From an uncultured Myxococcales bacterium (GTDB lineage Bacteria; Myxococcota_A; UBA9042; CAIXZC01), in NCBI GenBank assembly GCA_903895725.1, contig CAITUV010000069.1:1-54518 (forward strand): a DNA stretch of 54,518 nucleotides, in the 5' to 3' direction. The translations under genes and the position numbers were made by a program. Each line of letters opens with the position of its first letter. Within the stretch, counting starts at the first letter, position 1. The notes beneath the pieces are model-generated. The model was not told where the DNA came from, did no database searches, and saw only the letters and a list, made by a program, of their open reading frames with translations. Positions 7,619 through 18,655 of the stretch are shown here, piece by piece.

Positions 7619-9016
7619 ATGGAAAGCGTTCTTCTGACAATTGCCTATCTGGCCTCCAGCGTGTTCTTCATCCTGGCCCTTCGCGGCCTCTCCAACCAGG
7701 AGACGGCGCGAACGGGAAACATCTACGGAATGGTGGGAATGGGGTTGGCGACGCTGGCCACGTTCCTGGCCATCAAGAACGGGACGCCGCTGAGCTACAC
7801 CCTCCTATTCGGGGCGCTGGTGGTGGGCGGTGCGGTCGGCTCGGTGATGGCAGCCCGTGTGGCGATGACGTCGATGCCCCAGATGGTGGCACTGCTGCAC
7901 AGCTTCGTGGGGGCAGCGGCCGTCCTGGTCGGGTTTGCCAGCTTCCTGAACCCCGGTGAGCACGGGGGCTCCGCCATCTTCGTGGTGGAGGTGGGAGTGG
8001 ACATCGCGATCGGTGCGATCACATTTACCGGCTCGGTCGTAGCGTTCCTCAAGCTCGATGCCCGGATCTCGGGCAAACCGCTGGTGCTGCCCGGCCGGAA
8101 CTACCTCAATCTGGCGATGCTCATCGGCATCATCCTGACGGGAGTGATGTTCGGTCGGACCGAAGGTGGCGAGGCGCTGGGGTGGCTGCTGGCCATGACG
8201 GCCATTGCCTCGGTCATGGGCGTGCACCTGGTGGCGGCCATTGGCGGTGCGGACATGCCGGTGGTGGTCTCGATGCTCAACAGCTACTCGGGGTGGACCG
8301 CTGCGGCCGCCGGCTTCATGCTGGGGTCCGACCTGCTGATCATCACGGGAGCGCTGGTCGGGTCGAGCGGCGCGATTCTGAGCTACATCATGTGCCGCGC
8401 GATGAACCGGTCAATCTGGAACGTGATCTTCGGCGGCTTCGGCACTCCGACCGCGACCAGCAAGGCCTCGACGGAGCAGGGCGAAGTGCGGGAGATCGAC
8501 GTGGAGAACCTGGTCGGCGAGCTCCAGGCAGCCAAGGAAGTCATCATCGTCCCGGGGTACGGCATGGCAGTCGCCCGCGCCCAGCATGCGGTGTACGAGC
8601 TGACGTCCCTGCTCCGGCAGAACGGGACCAAGGTCCGGTTCGGCATCCACCCGGTGGCGGGCCGGCTTCCCGGCCACATGAACGTGCTGCTGGCCGAGGC
8701 CAATGTTCCGTACGACATCGTGCTGGAGATGGACGAGATCAACGAGGACTTCGAGAAGACGGACGTGGTCCTGGTCATCGGTGCCAACGACATCGTGAAC
8801 CCGGGGGCCGAGACCGATCCGGGAAGCCCGATCTATGGGATGCCGGTTCTCAAGGTCTGGCATGCCAAGATGTGCGTCATGTCGAAGCGGTCCCGTGCGG
8901 CGGGCTACGCCGGCGTGGACAATCCCCTCTTCTACATGGAAAACACCCGCATGCTGTTCGGCGATGCCCGGGACAAGGTGGCTGAGCTGGTCACGGCCCT
9001 CAAGGCCGGCAAGTAG
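7619..9016 (+). CDS. pntB: Proton-translocating NAD(P) transhydrogenase subunit beta
   Basis: 465 residues. The ATG at 7619 is preceded by AGGAGG, which overlaps the pntA stop codon; a longer in-frame start inside pntA is rejected. The first half is polytopic (about eight to nine hydrophobic segments, SYTLLFGALVVGGAVGSVMAAR onward). The last 180 residues are the NADP(H)-binding domain III, with GYGMAVARAQHAVYEL, GIHPVAGRLPGHMNVLLAEA and KRSRAAGYAGVDNPLF. The length matches E. coli PntB. The gene ends 18 bases before the stop of the convergent dehydrogenase gene. Confidence 0.97.
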   Translation: MESVLLTIAYLASSVFFILALRGLSNQETARTGNIYGMVGMGLATLATFLAIKNGTPLSYTLLFGALVVGGAVGSVMAARVAMTSMPQMVALLHSFVGAAAVLVGFASFLNPGEHGGSAIFVVEVGVDIAIGAITFTGSVVAFLKLDARISGKPLVLPGRNYLNLAMLIGIILTGVMFGRTEGGEALGWLLAMTAIASVMGVHLVAAIGGADMPVVVSMLNSYSGWTAAAAGFMLGSDLLIITGALVGSSGAILSYIMCRAMNRSIWNVIFGGFGTPTATSKASTEQGEVREIDVENLVGELQAAKEVIIVPGYGMAVARAQHAVYELTSLLRQNGTKVRFGIHPVAGRLPGHMNVLLAEANVPYDIVLEMDEINEDFEKTDVVLVIGANDIVNPGAETDPGSPIYGMPVLKVWHAKMCVMSKRSRAAGYAGVDNPLFYMENTRMLFGDARDKVAELVTALKAGK

Positions 9017-9034
9017 TCAAACCGCCAACGACTC

Positions 9035-9883
9035 TCAGTACTTGTAGATGCCTTCGCCGGACTTCCGGCCGAGCTTGCCCTCGGAGACCAGCTTCTCGAG
9101 GAGCTTGGGGGCCTTGTAGTGAGGGAACCCGAACGCATCAAAGAGGATGTGCGAGATGGCCAGGGCGGTATCGAGGCCGACGAAATCGAGCAGCGCCAGC
9201 GGGCCCATGGGGTGACCGCAGCCAAGCTTCATGCCGGTATCGATGTCCTCGGCAGTGGCGATTCCGGCCTCGAGCGCACGCACGGCGTCGAACAGGTACG
9301 GCACGAGGAGACGGTTGACGATGAATCCGGCAGTATCGATGCAGGTGACCGGGGTCTTGCCGAGGGCCTTGGAGAATTCCATGGCAGCCTGGTAGGTGGC
9401 CTCGGACGTCGTCTCCGCCCGGATGACCTCGACCAGCTTCATGACCGGGACCGGGTTGAAGAAATGGAGCCCGACGAACCGATCGGGCCTGGCGGTCACC
9501 TGGGCCTGGACCCGGATCGGAATCGACGAGGTGTTGCTGGCAAAGAGGGTGGTGGCCGGGCAGAGGGCATCGAGACGACGCCAGAGATCCTGCTTGAGCT
9601 CGACGTTCTCATTGACCGCCTCGATGACGAGATCGCAGTCGGCCAGGTCCTCGACCCGCGTGGTCCCGGAGATCCTGGCCATGACGGCGTCCTTCTCGGC
9701 TGCGGTCATCTTCTCCTTCTTCACCGCACCGGCCAGCACGCCTTCGATCTTGGACAGCCCCTTGGCGAGGAACTGGTCGTTGACCTCACGCACCTTGACC
9801 TCGAAACCGCACGAAGCGGCGGTCTGAACGATTCCGGAGCCCATCAGCCCACATCCCACGACACCCACTTTGCGGATTCCCAT
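9035..9883 (-). CDS. 3-hydroxyacyl-CoA (3-hydroxybutyryl-CoA) dehydrogenase
   Basis: 282 residues. It oxidises (S)-3-hydroxyacyl-CoA with NAD(P) in fatty acid or butyrate/crotonyl-CoA metabolism. The Rossmann motif is VGVVGCGLMGSG at the N-terminus, the catalytic His is in GLHFFNPVPVMKLVEV, and the C-terminal dimer domain contains IDTAGFIVNRLLVPYLFDAVR. The size is that of stand-alone Hbd/PaaH/FadB2 enzymes. Two ATGs lie six bases apart: the first touches GGGAGGG directly, and the second (9883) has six-base spacing, so I use the second. A TTGACC promoter lies upstream on this strand. Nothing nearby shows whether it serves synthesis or oxidation, so hbd versus paaH is left open. Confidence 0.93.
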   Translation of the reverse strand: MGIRKVGVVGCGLMGSGIVQTAASCGFEVKVREVNDQFLAKGLSKIEGVLAGAVKKEKMTAAEKDAVMARISGTTRVEDLADCDLVIEAVNENVELKQDLWRRLDALCPATTLFASNTSSIPIRVQAQVTARPDRFVGLHFFNPVPVMKLVEVIRAETTSEATYQAAMEFSKALGKTPVTCIDTAGFIVNRLLVPYLFDAVRALEAGIATAEDIDTGMKLGCGHPMGPLALLDFVGLDTALAISHILFDAFGFPHYKAPKLLEKLVSEGKLGRKSGEGIYKY

Positions 9884-9945
9884 TTCCATCCCTCCCTGCT
9901 TGGCGGTTGCTCATCCTGCAGGCCGATGCCTGCCGAGTCGAAGGC

Positions 9946-9974
9946 ACGGTAGCATCCTGACGATTCCGGGTCAA
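9946..9974 (-). promoter_or_regulatory. Promoter for the 3-hydroxyacyl-CoA dehydrogenase gene
   Basis: On the minus strand TTGACC (9974-9969), 17 bases, TACCGT (9951-9946). The -10 is weak. Predicted start near 9939, about 56 nt before the ATG. Confidence 0.45.
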
Positions 9975-9990
9975 TGACGGGGACGCACCA

Positions 9991-10018
9991 TTGACGCGGG
10001 CTGGGATTTCCGTAAAAG
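9991..10018 (+). promoter_or_regulatory. Promoter for the 10118 lipoprotein gene
   Basis: TTGACG (9991-9996), 16 bases, TAAAAG (10013-10018). It is divergent from the dehydrogenase promoter, whose -35 is only 17 bases away, so the two may influence one another. Confidence 0.4.
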
Positions 10019-10117
10019 AAGGTGTACGGTGCCTGTGAAGCAGGGGGTTCTCCTGCGGGCGGCACGCGGATGGAAGGCAGCAGGCCGAGGGCCGTTCGAA
10101 ACGAGCGGGGGGATGGC

Positions 10118-11413
10118 TTGAGACACGCTTCAAACGGGGCAGGAAGAGCGGGTACGGGGCTGTCCCGAAGCCTCCTGTCCAAGGTCCGCCTTCCGCTTCC
10201 TGTCGCTTTGCTGCTCGGCCTCAGCCTGCTTCCATCCTGTCTGATCAAGCTGCCGCAGACGGCGGGATTGACGGGTCAGGATGCGGAGGTCGTTTCAGCA
10301 GGAGACGGCGTGATTCCGCTGCCGGACGACGGCACGGTGCGCCTCGACGTCACCTCGGAAGGGCTGGCGGACTACAGTTGGAATCCGCCGCCGCAGTGGG
10401 ATTCCTGGGGCTTTCCGGATTCGACGTCAACGGGGGATTGGGTGACCGGTGGGGATGAGGATGCTGCGCCCCCCGAACCCTCGTGGAGCTGTTACTATCC
10501 CATCGAGGAAGTCGTCTCGGAGCCGCTCACGACCTCCTTCATCGCGGATGACCTGGACATCGGGGCGCAGGATATGCTGTATGTCTACGGCTTCCTCTGC
10601 GGCATCGAGCAGGCCGTCTCCGCGGTGCCGGAGCGGTATTTTCCCATCGAGATCGATGCACCGACGGACCTGGTGGCCAGCCTCCACTGCAGCAAGCCCT
10701 GCTACCTGTTCCTGATGAAGAATGGCTGCCTGTACGACAGTACGGTCGGTTGCTGGCACACGGGGGAAAGCACGGTTCAGGCGGAGGCCTCGTTGATGCC
10801 GGGGTTGTATCTGCTGGGGGTGGAATTCCCCAATCCTGCCGAAGTTCCGTTCGATCCGACCGGGCTCCAGTTCGACCTTCATGCAGCGCTCAACCAGCCG
10901 TTCGGGCAGGACCCGTGCATGGCGGAGGAGAACGTCCAGGATTCCCAGATTCCGTCGCAGTGCAAGGTCTCGGGCGGGGAAGCGGCCAAGTCGAAGAAGG
11001 TGTTCTCGACGTTGGCGTGGAGCGCCCAGGACGACTTCGATCTGGCGTGCTCGCAGGGCGGGGTTGCAGCGGACGAGATCGGGGGGATGCCGGATCGAGC
11101 TCATGCGTACACGGCCGACTTCGAAGCGGCGCTGCCCCGCGAGCTTGATGTCCGCGTGGAGTTCGCACCGGCGGGCGGCGGCGCCGTGCCGCCGGGCAGG
11201 ATTCTTGCAGTGACTACGGCGCCATGTGGCGCTGCGCAGGCGGTGGTGGCCTGCACGTGGGGTCACGAGGCGGTGCTGGAATTGAAGGGGGTCTCGGTGT
11301 TTCCGCACGAGACCCTGTATGCGGTGGTGGACGGGATGGGGGAGGGGGCCTTCGACAAGTCGTGGCAGGGCTCGTACGAGCTGACCTGGACCGTTCACGA
11401 AACTTGCGACTAA
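10118..11413 (+). CDS. Predicted lipoprotein of unknown function
   Basis: 431 residues from the TTG at 10118, which follows a purine-rich GGGGGGAT. The ATG at 10070 is in frame but has no ribosome site and would extend an already long n-region. A hydrophobic stretch (LPLPVALLLGLSLLPSC) ends in a lipobox-like LPSC at Cys41. An acidic, Pro/Thr-rich linker follows to about 125. The rest looks like globular beta domains: two modules separated near residue 275, each with paired Cys residues (for example 'HCSKPCYLFLMKNGC'), resembling pre-peptidase-type beta sandwiches, though I would not name a family. It is probably exported to the outer membrane. The gcvT promoter starts directly after the stop. 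Confidence 0.75.
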   Translation: MRHASNGAGRAGTGLSRSLLSKVRLPLPVALLLGLSLLPSCLIKLPQTAGLTGQDAEVVSAGDGVIPLPDDGTVRLDVTSEGLADYSWNPPPQWDSWGFPDSTSTGDWVTGGDEDAAPPEPSWSCYYPIEEVVSEPLTTSFIADDLDIGAQDMLYVYGFLCGIEQAVSAVPERYFPIEIDAPTDLVASLHCSKPCYLFLMKNGCLYDSTVGCWHTGESTVQAEASLMPGLYLLGVEFPNPAEVPFDPTGLQFDLHAALNQPFGQDPCMAEENVQDSQIPSQCKVSGGEAAKSKKVFSTLAWSAQDDFDLACSQGGVAADEIGGMPDRAHAYTADFEAALPRELDVRVEFAPAGGGAVPPGRILAVTTAPCGAAQAVVACTWGHEAVLELKGVSVFPHETLYAVVDGMGEGAFDKSWQGSYELTWTVHETCD

Positions 11414-11418
11414 AATGC

Positions 11419-11446
11419 TTGACCGTTGCGGGTGGCGCACTATCAT
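11419..11446 (+). promoter_or_regulatory. Sigma70-type promoter for the gcv operon
   Basis: TTGACC (11419-11424), 16 bases, TATCAT (11441-11446). Predicted start near 11453, leaving only about 23 nt of leader. There is therefore no room for a glycine riboswitch, which many gcvT operons carry. Confidence 0.6.
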
Positions 11447-11475
11447 GCAGCCGTGACCGATGGGGAGGGGTGGCC

Positions 11476-12570
11476 ATGTCTCAGGATACCCGGAAGACGG
11501 CGCTGTACGAGACTCACCGCCAGGCAGGCGGTCGTATGGTCGAGTTTGCGGGCTGGATGATGCCGGTCTGGTTCGGCGGGATCGGGCAGGAGCACAAGAC
11601 GGTGCGGTCTGCCGTGGGGATGTTCGACGTGTCCCACATGGGGCAGATCCTGGTGACCGGGCCGAAGGCCGCAGCGGCGGTGGACTGGCTCGTGACCAAC
11701 AACGTGGCGGGGTTGCCTGCGGGGCGGGCGTTGTACACGCCGACGCTCAACGAGCGGGGAACCATCGTCGACGATCTCATCGTGTACAAGCGCTCGGAGA
11801 CGGATCTGCTGTTGTGCGTGAACGCGGGTACGACGGCCAAGGATTTTGCCCATTTCACGGCCAACAACCCGGGCGGAGCGGTGTTCGAGAACGTCTCAGA
11901 CAGTTACTCCCAGATTGCGGTGCAGGGACCGGCGGCCTACAAGGTGCTGGGGAAGATATGGCCGCACGTGGCTTCGACCCTCAAGCCGTTCGATTTCCAG
12001 GAATTCGATCACGAGGGAGCGCGGGTCATGGTGGCCGGAACCGGCTACACCGGCGAGGCGGGATACGAACTGTACGTTCCTTGGGAGACCGGCCCCCGCT
12101 ACTGGAAGCTGTTCATGGAGGCAGGGAAGGACGAGGGGTGCAGTCCCATCGGCCTTGGGGCTCGGGACACTCTGCGGCTCGAGGCCAAGTTCTGCCTGTA
12201 CGGGAACGACATCGACGAGACGACCAACCCGCTCGAGGCGGGGTTGAAGTGGACGGTGCACGACGGCAAGGAGTTCCTGGGCAAGAAGGCCCTGGATGGA
12301 ATCGCTGCCGCGGGCTTGCAGCGCAAGCTCGTGGGCTTCGAGATGCTTGACAGGGCTGCCCCCCGTCAGCACTATCCTATCCTCTGGCAGGGGAAGCCCG
12401 TCGGCGAGGTTACGTCGGGGACCCTGTCGCCGACGCTGGACAAGGCGATCGGTTTGGGCTATGTGAGCACAGAGGCATCCGGCCGGGGCACCGAGCTGGA
12501 GATTGAAATGCGGAGTAGGAAGGCCGGGGCGAGAGTGGTCAAGACGCCATTCTACAAGGCCCGGGGCTGA
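11476..12570 (+). CDS. gcvT: Glycine cleavage system T protein (aminomethyltransferase)
   Basis: 364 residues, the same length as the E. coli enzyme. The ATG at 11476 follows GGGGAGGGG (11462-11470); the longer in-frame start lies inside the previous gene and is rejected. The T protein takes the aminomethyl group from lipoylated GcvH, releases ammonia and forms 5,10-methylene-tetrahydrofolate. Visible family motifs are GMFDVSHMGQ, PAGRALYTPTLNERGTIVDDLIVYK, GYTGEAGYELYV and LGARDTLRLEAKFCLYGNDID. It is the first gene of gcvT-gcvH-gcvPA, with 35 bases to gcvH. Confidence 0.97.
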   Translation: MSQDTRKTALYETHRQAGGRMVEFAGWMMPVWFGGIGQEHKTVRSAVGMFDVSHMGQILVTGPKAAAAVDWLVTNNVAGLPAGRALYTPTLNERGTIVDDLIVYKRSETDLLLCVNAGTTAKDFAHFTANNPGGAVFENVSDSYSQIAVQGPAAYKVLGKIWPHVASTLKPFDFQEFDHEGARVMVAGTGYTGEAGYELYVPWETGPRYWKLFMEAGKDEGCSPIGLGARDTLRLEAKFCLYGNDIDETTNPLEAGLKWTVHDGKEFLGKKALDGIAAAGLQRKLVGFEMLDRAAPRQHYPILWQGKPVGEVTSGTLSPTLDKAIGLGYVSTEASGRGTELEIEMRSRKAGARVVKTPFYKARG

Positions 12571-12605
12571 TAGCTGGTAAGGCGCTATTTCTGGGGAGGC
12601 TGCAC

Positions 12606-13007
12606 ATGCACGTGCCGAAGTACCTCAAGTACTCCAAGGATCACGAATGGGCCAACTACGACGAGGAGGAGGGGGTGGTCATCGTCGGGATTACCGACTA
12701 CGCCCAGGCCAAGATCGGCGACATCACCTTCGTCGAGCTGCCGGAAGAGGGGGATGACACGGAGCGGGGAACGTCGTTTGCCGAGATCGAGCACCACAAG
12801 GGGGTCGAGGAGGTTTACTCGCCCGTGTCCGGCAAGGTGTTTGAGGTCAATGAGGCCCTGGCGGAGTCACCCGAGCTCATCAACCAGGATCCATACGAGG
12901 AAGGGTGGCTTGTGAAGATCGAGCCGGGCGACCTCTCCGAGTTGGACGAGATGATGGATGCCGAGGAGTACGAGGAGTACCTCTCGGAGCTGCAGGAGGA
13001 AGACTGA
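12606..13007 (+). CDS. gcvH: Glycine cleavage system H protein (lipoyl carrier)
   Basis: 133 residues. The ATG at 12606 has GGGGAGG (12593-12599) six bases upstream. The start KYSKDHEW and the core GITDYAQAKIGDITFVELPEEG are typical. The lipoylated lysine is Lys65 in the segment HHKGVEEVYSPVSGKV; the usual motif is SVKAxSDxYSPVSG, so the residues around the lysine are unusual but the lysine itself is in place. The C-terminus is very acidic. It shuttles the aminomethyl group between the P, T and L proteins. Confidence 0.97.
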   Translation: MHVPKYLKYSKDHEWANYDEEEGVVIVGITDYAQAKIGDITFVELPEEGDDTERGTSFAEIEHHKGVEEVYSPVSGKVFEVNEALAESPELINQDPYEEGWLVKIEPGDLSELDEMMDAEEYEEYLSELQEED

Positions 13008-13058
13008 TTTCTTCCGGCCTCGCTGCCATCCGTTTCCACGCTTGCCAAAGGTCCGACC

Positions 13059-14417
13059 ATGAGATACCTCCCGCACACTCCTGAAGATGTTCGTGAGATG
13101 CTTGACGTCATCGGTGTGTCGTCGGTGGATGAGCTGTTCTCCCCGATTCCCGAGTCGCTGAGGCTGAAGCGGTCCCTCGACCTGCCGGCCGCCCTGCCGG
13201 AGTGCCGGCTGCGGTCCGAGCTCGAGACGCTCGCTTCCTCCAACAGCGACGCCGGCAAGATGTCCTGTTTTGCCGGGGCCGGCATTTACAACCACTATGT
13301 TCCGGCCGCGGTGGGCCAGCTCCTCCTGCGCAGCGAGTTCTACACCGCGTACACGCCCTACCAGCCGGAGGTGAGCCAGGGGACGCTTCAGGCCATCTTT
13401 GAGTACCAGACCATGATGGCCCGGTACCTGGAGATGGAGGTCTCGAACGCTTCGCTCTACGACGGCTCCACCGCGACGGCGGAAGCGGTCGGCATGGCGC
13501 TGCGCATCTTCAAGAACAAGAGGCCGGTGGTGGTGGTGGCGGGGCACGTGCACCCCGAGTACCTGGGGGTCGTGCGCTCCTACCTGACGCACCCCGAGGA
13601 GACGCTTCGGATGGTCCCCGCCGGGCCGGACGGCCGTGTGGATCTGGGGGCCCTCGAATCGGCCATGGGACCGGACGTGGCTGCGGTCCTGGTGCAGCAC
13701 CCGAATTTCATGGGACTGGTGGAGGATCTCCAGAAGCTGCGGGATACTGCCACGAAGCACGAGGCGCTACTGTTGACCACGTTCTCCGAGGCGCTGGCGT
13801 TCGGCCTGCTCAAGCCGCCCGGTGCGTTTGGAGCCGACATCGTCGTGGGAGAAGGGCAGTCGTTTGGCATGCCGGTTTCGTTCGGTGGCCCGCTCCTGGG
13901 CATCATGACGACCCGGAAAGCAACCGTCCGGTCGATGCCCGGACGGGTGGTCGGGCTTACGGCCGATCGGCACGGGAACGATGCATTCTGCGTGACGTTG
14001 TCGACCCGTGAGCAGCACATCCGCCGGGAGAAGGCGACCTCGAACATCTGCACGAACGAGGGTTTGTGCGCGCTGTCCGCCGCCATCTACCTGTCGCTGC
14101 TGGGCAACGACGGCGTCTCGAAGCTGGCCCGGTTGAACCACCATGCTTCCCGTCACCTGGCCCGCCGAATCGCGGACGTGCCGGGGGTGAGCCTTCCCTT
14201 TGGTGGGACTCCCTGGTTCAACGAGTTCGCCGTCGACCTCCCTCTGCCGGCTGACGAGGTCTGCCGGCGCATGCTCGAGAAGGGAATCCTCGCCGGAGTG
14301 CCGCTGTCCCGCTTCGCACCGGGGCAGGAGCATCGCCTGCTCGTGGCCGTGACCGAGCTGTGCCCGGGCAGCGAAGTGGATTCTTACGTGGATGCGCTCC
14401 GGGCCGTCTGCCGCTGA
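13059..14417 (+). CDS. gcvPA: Glycine dehydrogenase (decarboxylating) subunit 1
   Basis: 452 residues, typical of the split P-protein alpha subunit. Family markers include the opening RYLPHTPEDVREML, then SFAGAGIYNHYVPA-like 'SCFAGAGIYNHYVPA', 'EFYTAYTPYQPEVSQGTLQAIFEYQ' and 'TSNICTNEGLCALSAAIYLSLLG'. The alpha subunit needs GcvPB, which holds the PLP lysine, for activity. gcvPB is not downstream, where the next gene lies on the opposite strand, and not elsewhere in the window. A weak AAAGGT precedes the ATG. It converges with the ClpA-like gene with a 34-base gap. Confidence 0.95.
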   Translation: MRYLPHTPEDVREMLDVIGVSSVDELFSPIPESLRLKRSLDLPAALPECRLRSELETLASSNSDAGKMSCFAGAGIYNHYVPAAVGQLLLRSEFYTAYTPYQPEVSQGTLQAIFEYQTMMARYLEMEVSNASLYDGSTATAEAVGMALRIFKNKRPVVVVAGHVHPEYLGVVRSYLTHPEETLRMVPAGPDGRVDLGALESAMGPDVAAVLVQHPNFMGLVEDLQKLRDTATKHEALLLTTFSEALAFGLLKPPGAFGADIVVGEGQSFGMPVSFGGPLLGIMTTRKATVRSMPGRVVGLTADRHGNDAFCVTLSTREQHIRREKATSNICTNEGLCALSAAIYLSLLGNDGVSKLARLNHHASRHLARRIADVPGVSLPFGGTPWFNEFAVDLPLPADEVCRRMLEKGILAGVPLSRFAPGQEHRLLVAVTELCPGSEVDSYVDALRAVCR

Positions 14418-14451
14418 GTCCTCCAGACCGCAATCACCCGAAACGAAAGGC

Positions 14452-16956
<2,505 letters not shown>

Positions 16957-16959
16957 GGG

Positions 16960-17367
16960 CTAATCTCCGGCTGCACGAAGTCTGAGGATTCCCTGCTCTT
17001 TGACCGACACGACGAGGCGGCGAATCCTCAACAGGGGCGGATCGGTATCGCCATATTGGAACTCGAGCTCCACCTCGTAGTCGGCCTTGCGGATGCTGAG
17101 AGTGACGGGACGGGTCTCGACGGGGGGGCCTGACGGATAGATCTCGGGAGGGAACGAGTGCTCGGTGGAAGCGACGTACCGCCCGTCCTCGTCGAGCACG
17201 GTCACGTCGAGACGGCGGAGAGGAAGGTCACCCAGCCTGGAAGCGCCGGAGAGATCGACGACCAGCTGCACTTCGAGCGCAGGAGAGCGAAGGACAAAAA
17301 GCACCCCCACCACGCAAGCGATGAGGATCAGGTACGCCAGGACTCGTCTGCCCATTCCGCCCAACAT
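16960..17367 (-). CDS. Membrane-anchored protein upstream of the ClpA-like gene
   Basis: 135 residues from the ATG at 17367. One N-terminal membrane helix (VLAYLILIACVVGVLFVL, about 9-26) is followed by a beta-rich exported domain of about 100 residues with no Cys (VQLVVDLSGASRLGDLPLRRLDVTVLD onward). No family is recognised. No ribosome site precedes the ATG. The predicted promoter would start RNA at about 17368, one base from the ATG, so the mRNA appears leaderless; ATG 17355 is a possible alternative. The ClpA-like gene starts three bases after its stop, so they form a two-gene operon and may work together at the membrane. Confidence 0.75.
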   Translation of the reverse strand: MLGGMGRRVLAYLILIACVVGVLFVLRSPALEVQLVVDLSGASRLGDLPLRRLDVTVLDEDGRYVASTEHSFPPEIYPSGPPVETRPVTLSIRKADYEVELEFQYGDTDPPLLRIRRLVVSVKEQGILRLRAAGD

Positions 17368-17374
17368 GGGACAG

Positions 17375-17425
17375 AGTATAGCAGCGGTTTTGCCGATTGC
17401 CAAACCGGGCCCGTTCGCCTATGAT
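17375..17425. promoter_or_regulatory. Divergent promoters sharing one -35 box
   Basis: Plus strand: TTGCCA (17397-17402), 17 bases, TATGAT (17420-17425), start near 17432. Minus strand: TTGGCA (17403-17398), 17 bases, TATACT (17380-17375), start near 17368. The two -35 hexamers occupy the same seven base pairs, TTGCCAA, read from either side. Each predicted start lies one base before its gene's ATG (17433 and 17367), and neither gene has a ribosome binding site. Both transcripts therefore look leaderless, and RNA polymerase can probably occupy only one direction at a time. Confidence 0.65.
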
Positions 17426-17432
17426 GACGGTC

Positions 17433-18569
17433 ATGAGTGCAAGGGCCTACATAGTGGATCTGGTCGAGCCGCGTGAGGTTCACGACGCGCACGGCATGTT
17501 CAAGGCGGGCGACTACCTGCTCATGACCAAGGATTCCCTGCCAATCGACACTCAGGTGAAGATCCGCTTCAATTTTCCGGACGGCAACGGGACGTTCATC
17601 CGAGGGCGGGTCAAGGCATTGCCTACGTCGGAAGGAGGGCCCTACCTGGTCCGTTTGGCAGGCGGTGACGATCTGGAGTGGCTGATTTCCAGGGCGGCAC
17701 CGTATGCAGAGAAGGTGGCCCGGCTGCTGGCTGCGGCCGCGGAGCGTGCGGCGTCGGCAGGTCCAGCGACACGGCCGCTCGTTCCGGGAGAGGCCGGAGT
17801 GGGAGGCAAGCGTCCCGAAGGCAAGAGTCCACGAACCAAGCCGGTCAAGGCCGATACATCCGCTTCGACTCCGCCTGCGCAGGCGCAGACGCCGGAGCAG
17901 CTGGCGCCCTCCCAGGAGCAGCTGGTGGAGCGGATCGCCATGATGGACAAGTGGGTCGGCCAGCAGGGAGATCGGGTCGAGAATCGGGAGACGTTGCAGG
18001 CCTCTCCTGCCGGTTCCAGGGAGAAGATGCCGGGGGCGAGCACGGAGGACCACGTCAAGTCCGATGGTCGGCGGTCGGCAAAGGCTTCCGGAGCGACGCC
18101 CGGCGAGACGGCCCCCGGCGACCTGCCAGCAGAGCCCCCGCCGACCTCTGAGGCTCAGGCCTCGATGGAGGAGCGGATCAAAGCTCTCTCCGCCAATCAG
18201 AAGAAGAAGCTGGCCATTTCGGGCAACCGGCAGGCTCGGTCCATCCTCATGAAGGACGAGGATCAGTCTCTCCACATCTGGGTGATGAAGAACCCGGGGC
18301 TCGTGGAGGAAGAGGTCGGCGATTTCAGCGCCATGGAGACCTTGTCTGCCGAAGCGCTCACGTTCCTCCTGCAGAGCCGACGATGGGGTACGTGCCCCAG
18401 GGTCGTGAAGAACCTGGTGCTCAATCCGCAGACGCCGCCGGAGGCAATCCCGAACCTCCTGGCCTTCCTGTCCGTAGACGATCTCAAGCAGCTCGTCGAG
18501 ACCCCTGGAGTTCGTCATCTCGTGGCCCGCCAGGCCCGGCGGACGCTCATGGAGCGCTCCCAGTTCTAG
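17433..18569 (+). CDS. PilZ-like N-domain protein with Pro-rich linker and helical C-domain
   Basis: 378 residues from the ATG at 17433. Residues 1-90 (GDYLLMTKDSLPIDTQVKIRFNFPDGNGTFIRGRVKALP) look like the beta-barrel of PilZ-type domains, but I do not see a clear RxxxR...DxSxxG c-di-GMP signature. Residues about 90-245 are a disordered Ala/Pro/Lys-rich linker. Residues about 248-378 form a helical module (NRQARSILMKDEDQSLHIWVMKNPGLVEEEV...) of a kind I associate with delta-proteobacterial regulatory proteins; its function is unknown to me. No ribosome site is present and the predicted RNA start is at the ATG. It is divergent from the membrane protein/ClpA operon. Confidence 0.75.
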   Translation: MSARAYIVDLVEPREVHDAHGMFKAGDYLLMTKDSLPIDTQVKIRFNFPDGNGTFIRGRVKALPTSEGGPYLVRLAGGDDLEWLISRAAPYAEKVARLLAAAAERAASAGPATRPLVPGEAGVGGKRPEGKSPRTKPVKADTSASTPPAQAQTPEQLAPSQEQLVERIAMMDKWVGQQGDRVENRETLQASPAGSREKMPGASTEDHVKSDGRRSAKASGATPGETAPGDLPAEPPPTSEAQASMEERIKALSANQKKKLAISGNRQARSILMKDEDQSLHIWVMKNPGLVEEEVGDFSAMETLSAEALTFLLQSRRWGTCPRVVKNLVLNPQTPPEAIPNLLAFLSVDDLKQLVETPGVRHLVARQARRTLMERSQF

Positions 18570-18620
18570 GCTCTTCCCCCGGTCCGTGCGACCGTTTGTC
18601 GAAAGACTCGAACGACCCTA

Positions 18621-18649
18621 TTGCCGAGGCGGGCAGTTCCGGCTAGTAT
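18621..18649 (+). promoter_or_regulatory. Sigma70-type promoter of the structured RNA
   Basis: TTGCCG (18621-18626), 17 bases, TAGTAT (18644-18649). Predicted start near 18656, exactly where the closing stem of the structured RNA begins. No open reading frame follows in a plausible position. Confidence 0.55.
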
Positions 18650-18655
18650 AGGAAT

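Noticed and set aside
11414..11475. Glycine riboswitch upstream of gcvT
   Set aside because: The gap is 62 bases and the predicted leader about 23 nt, too short for either aptamer.
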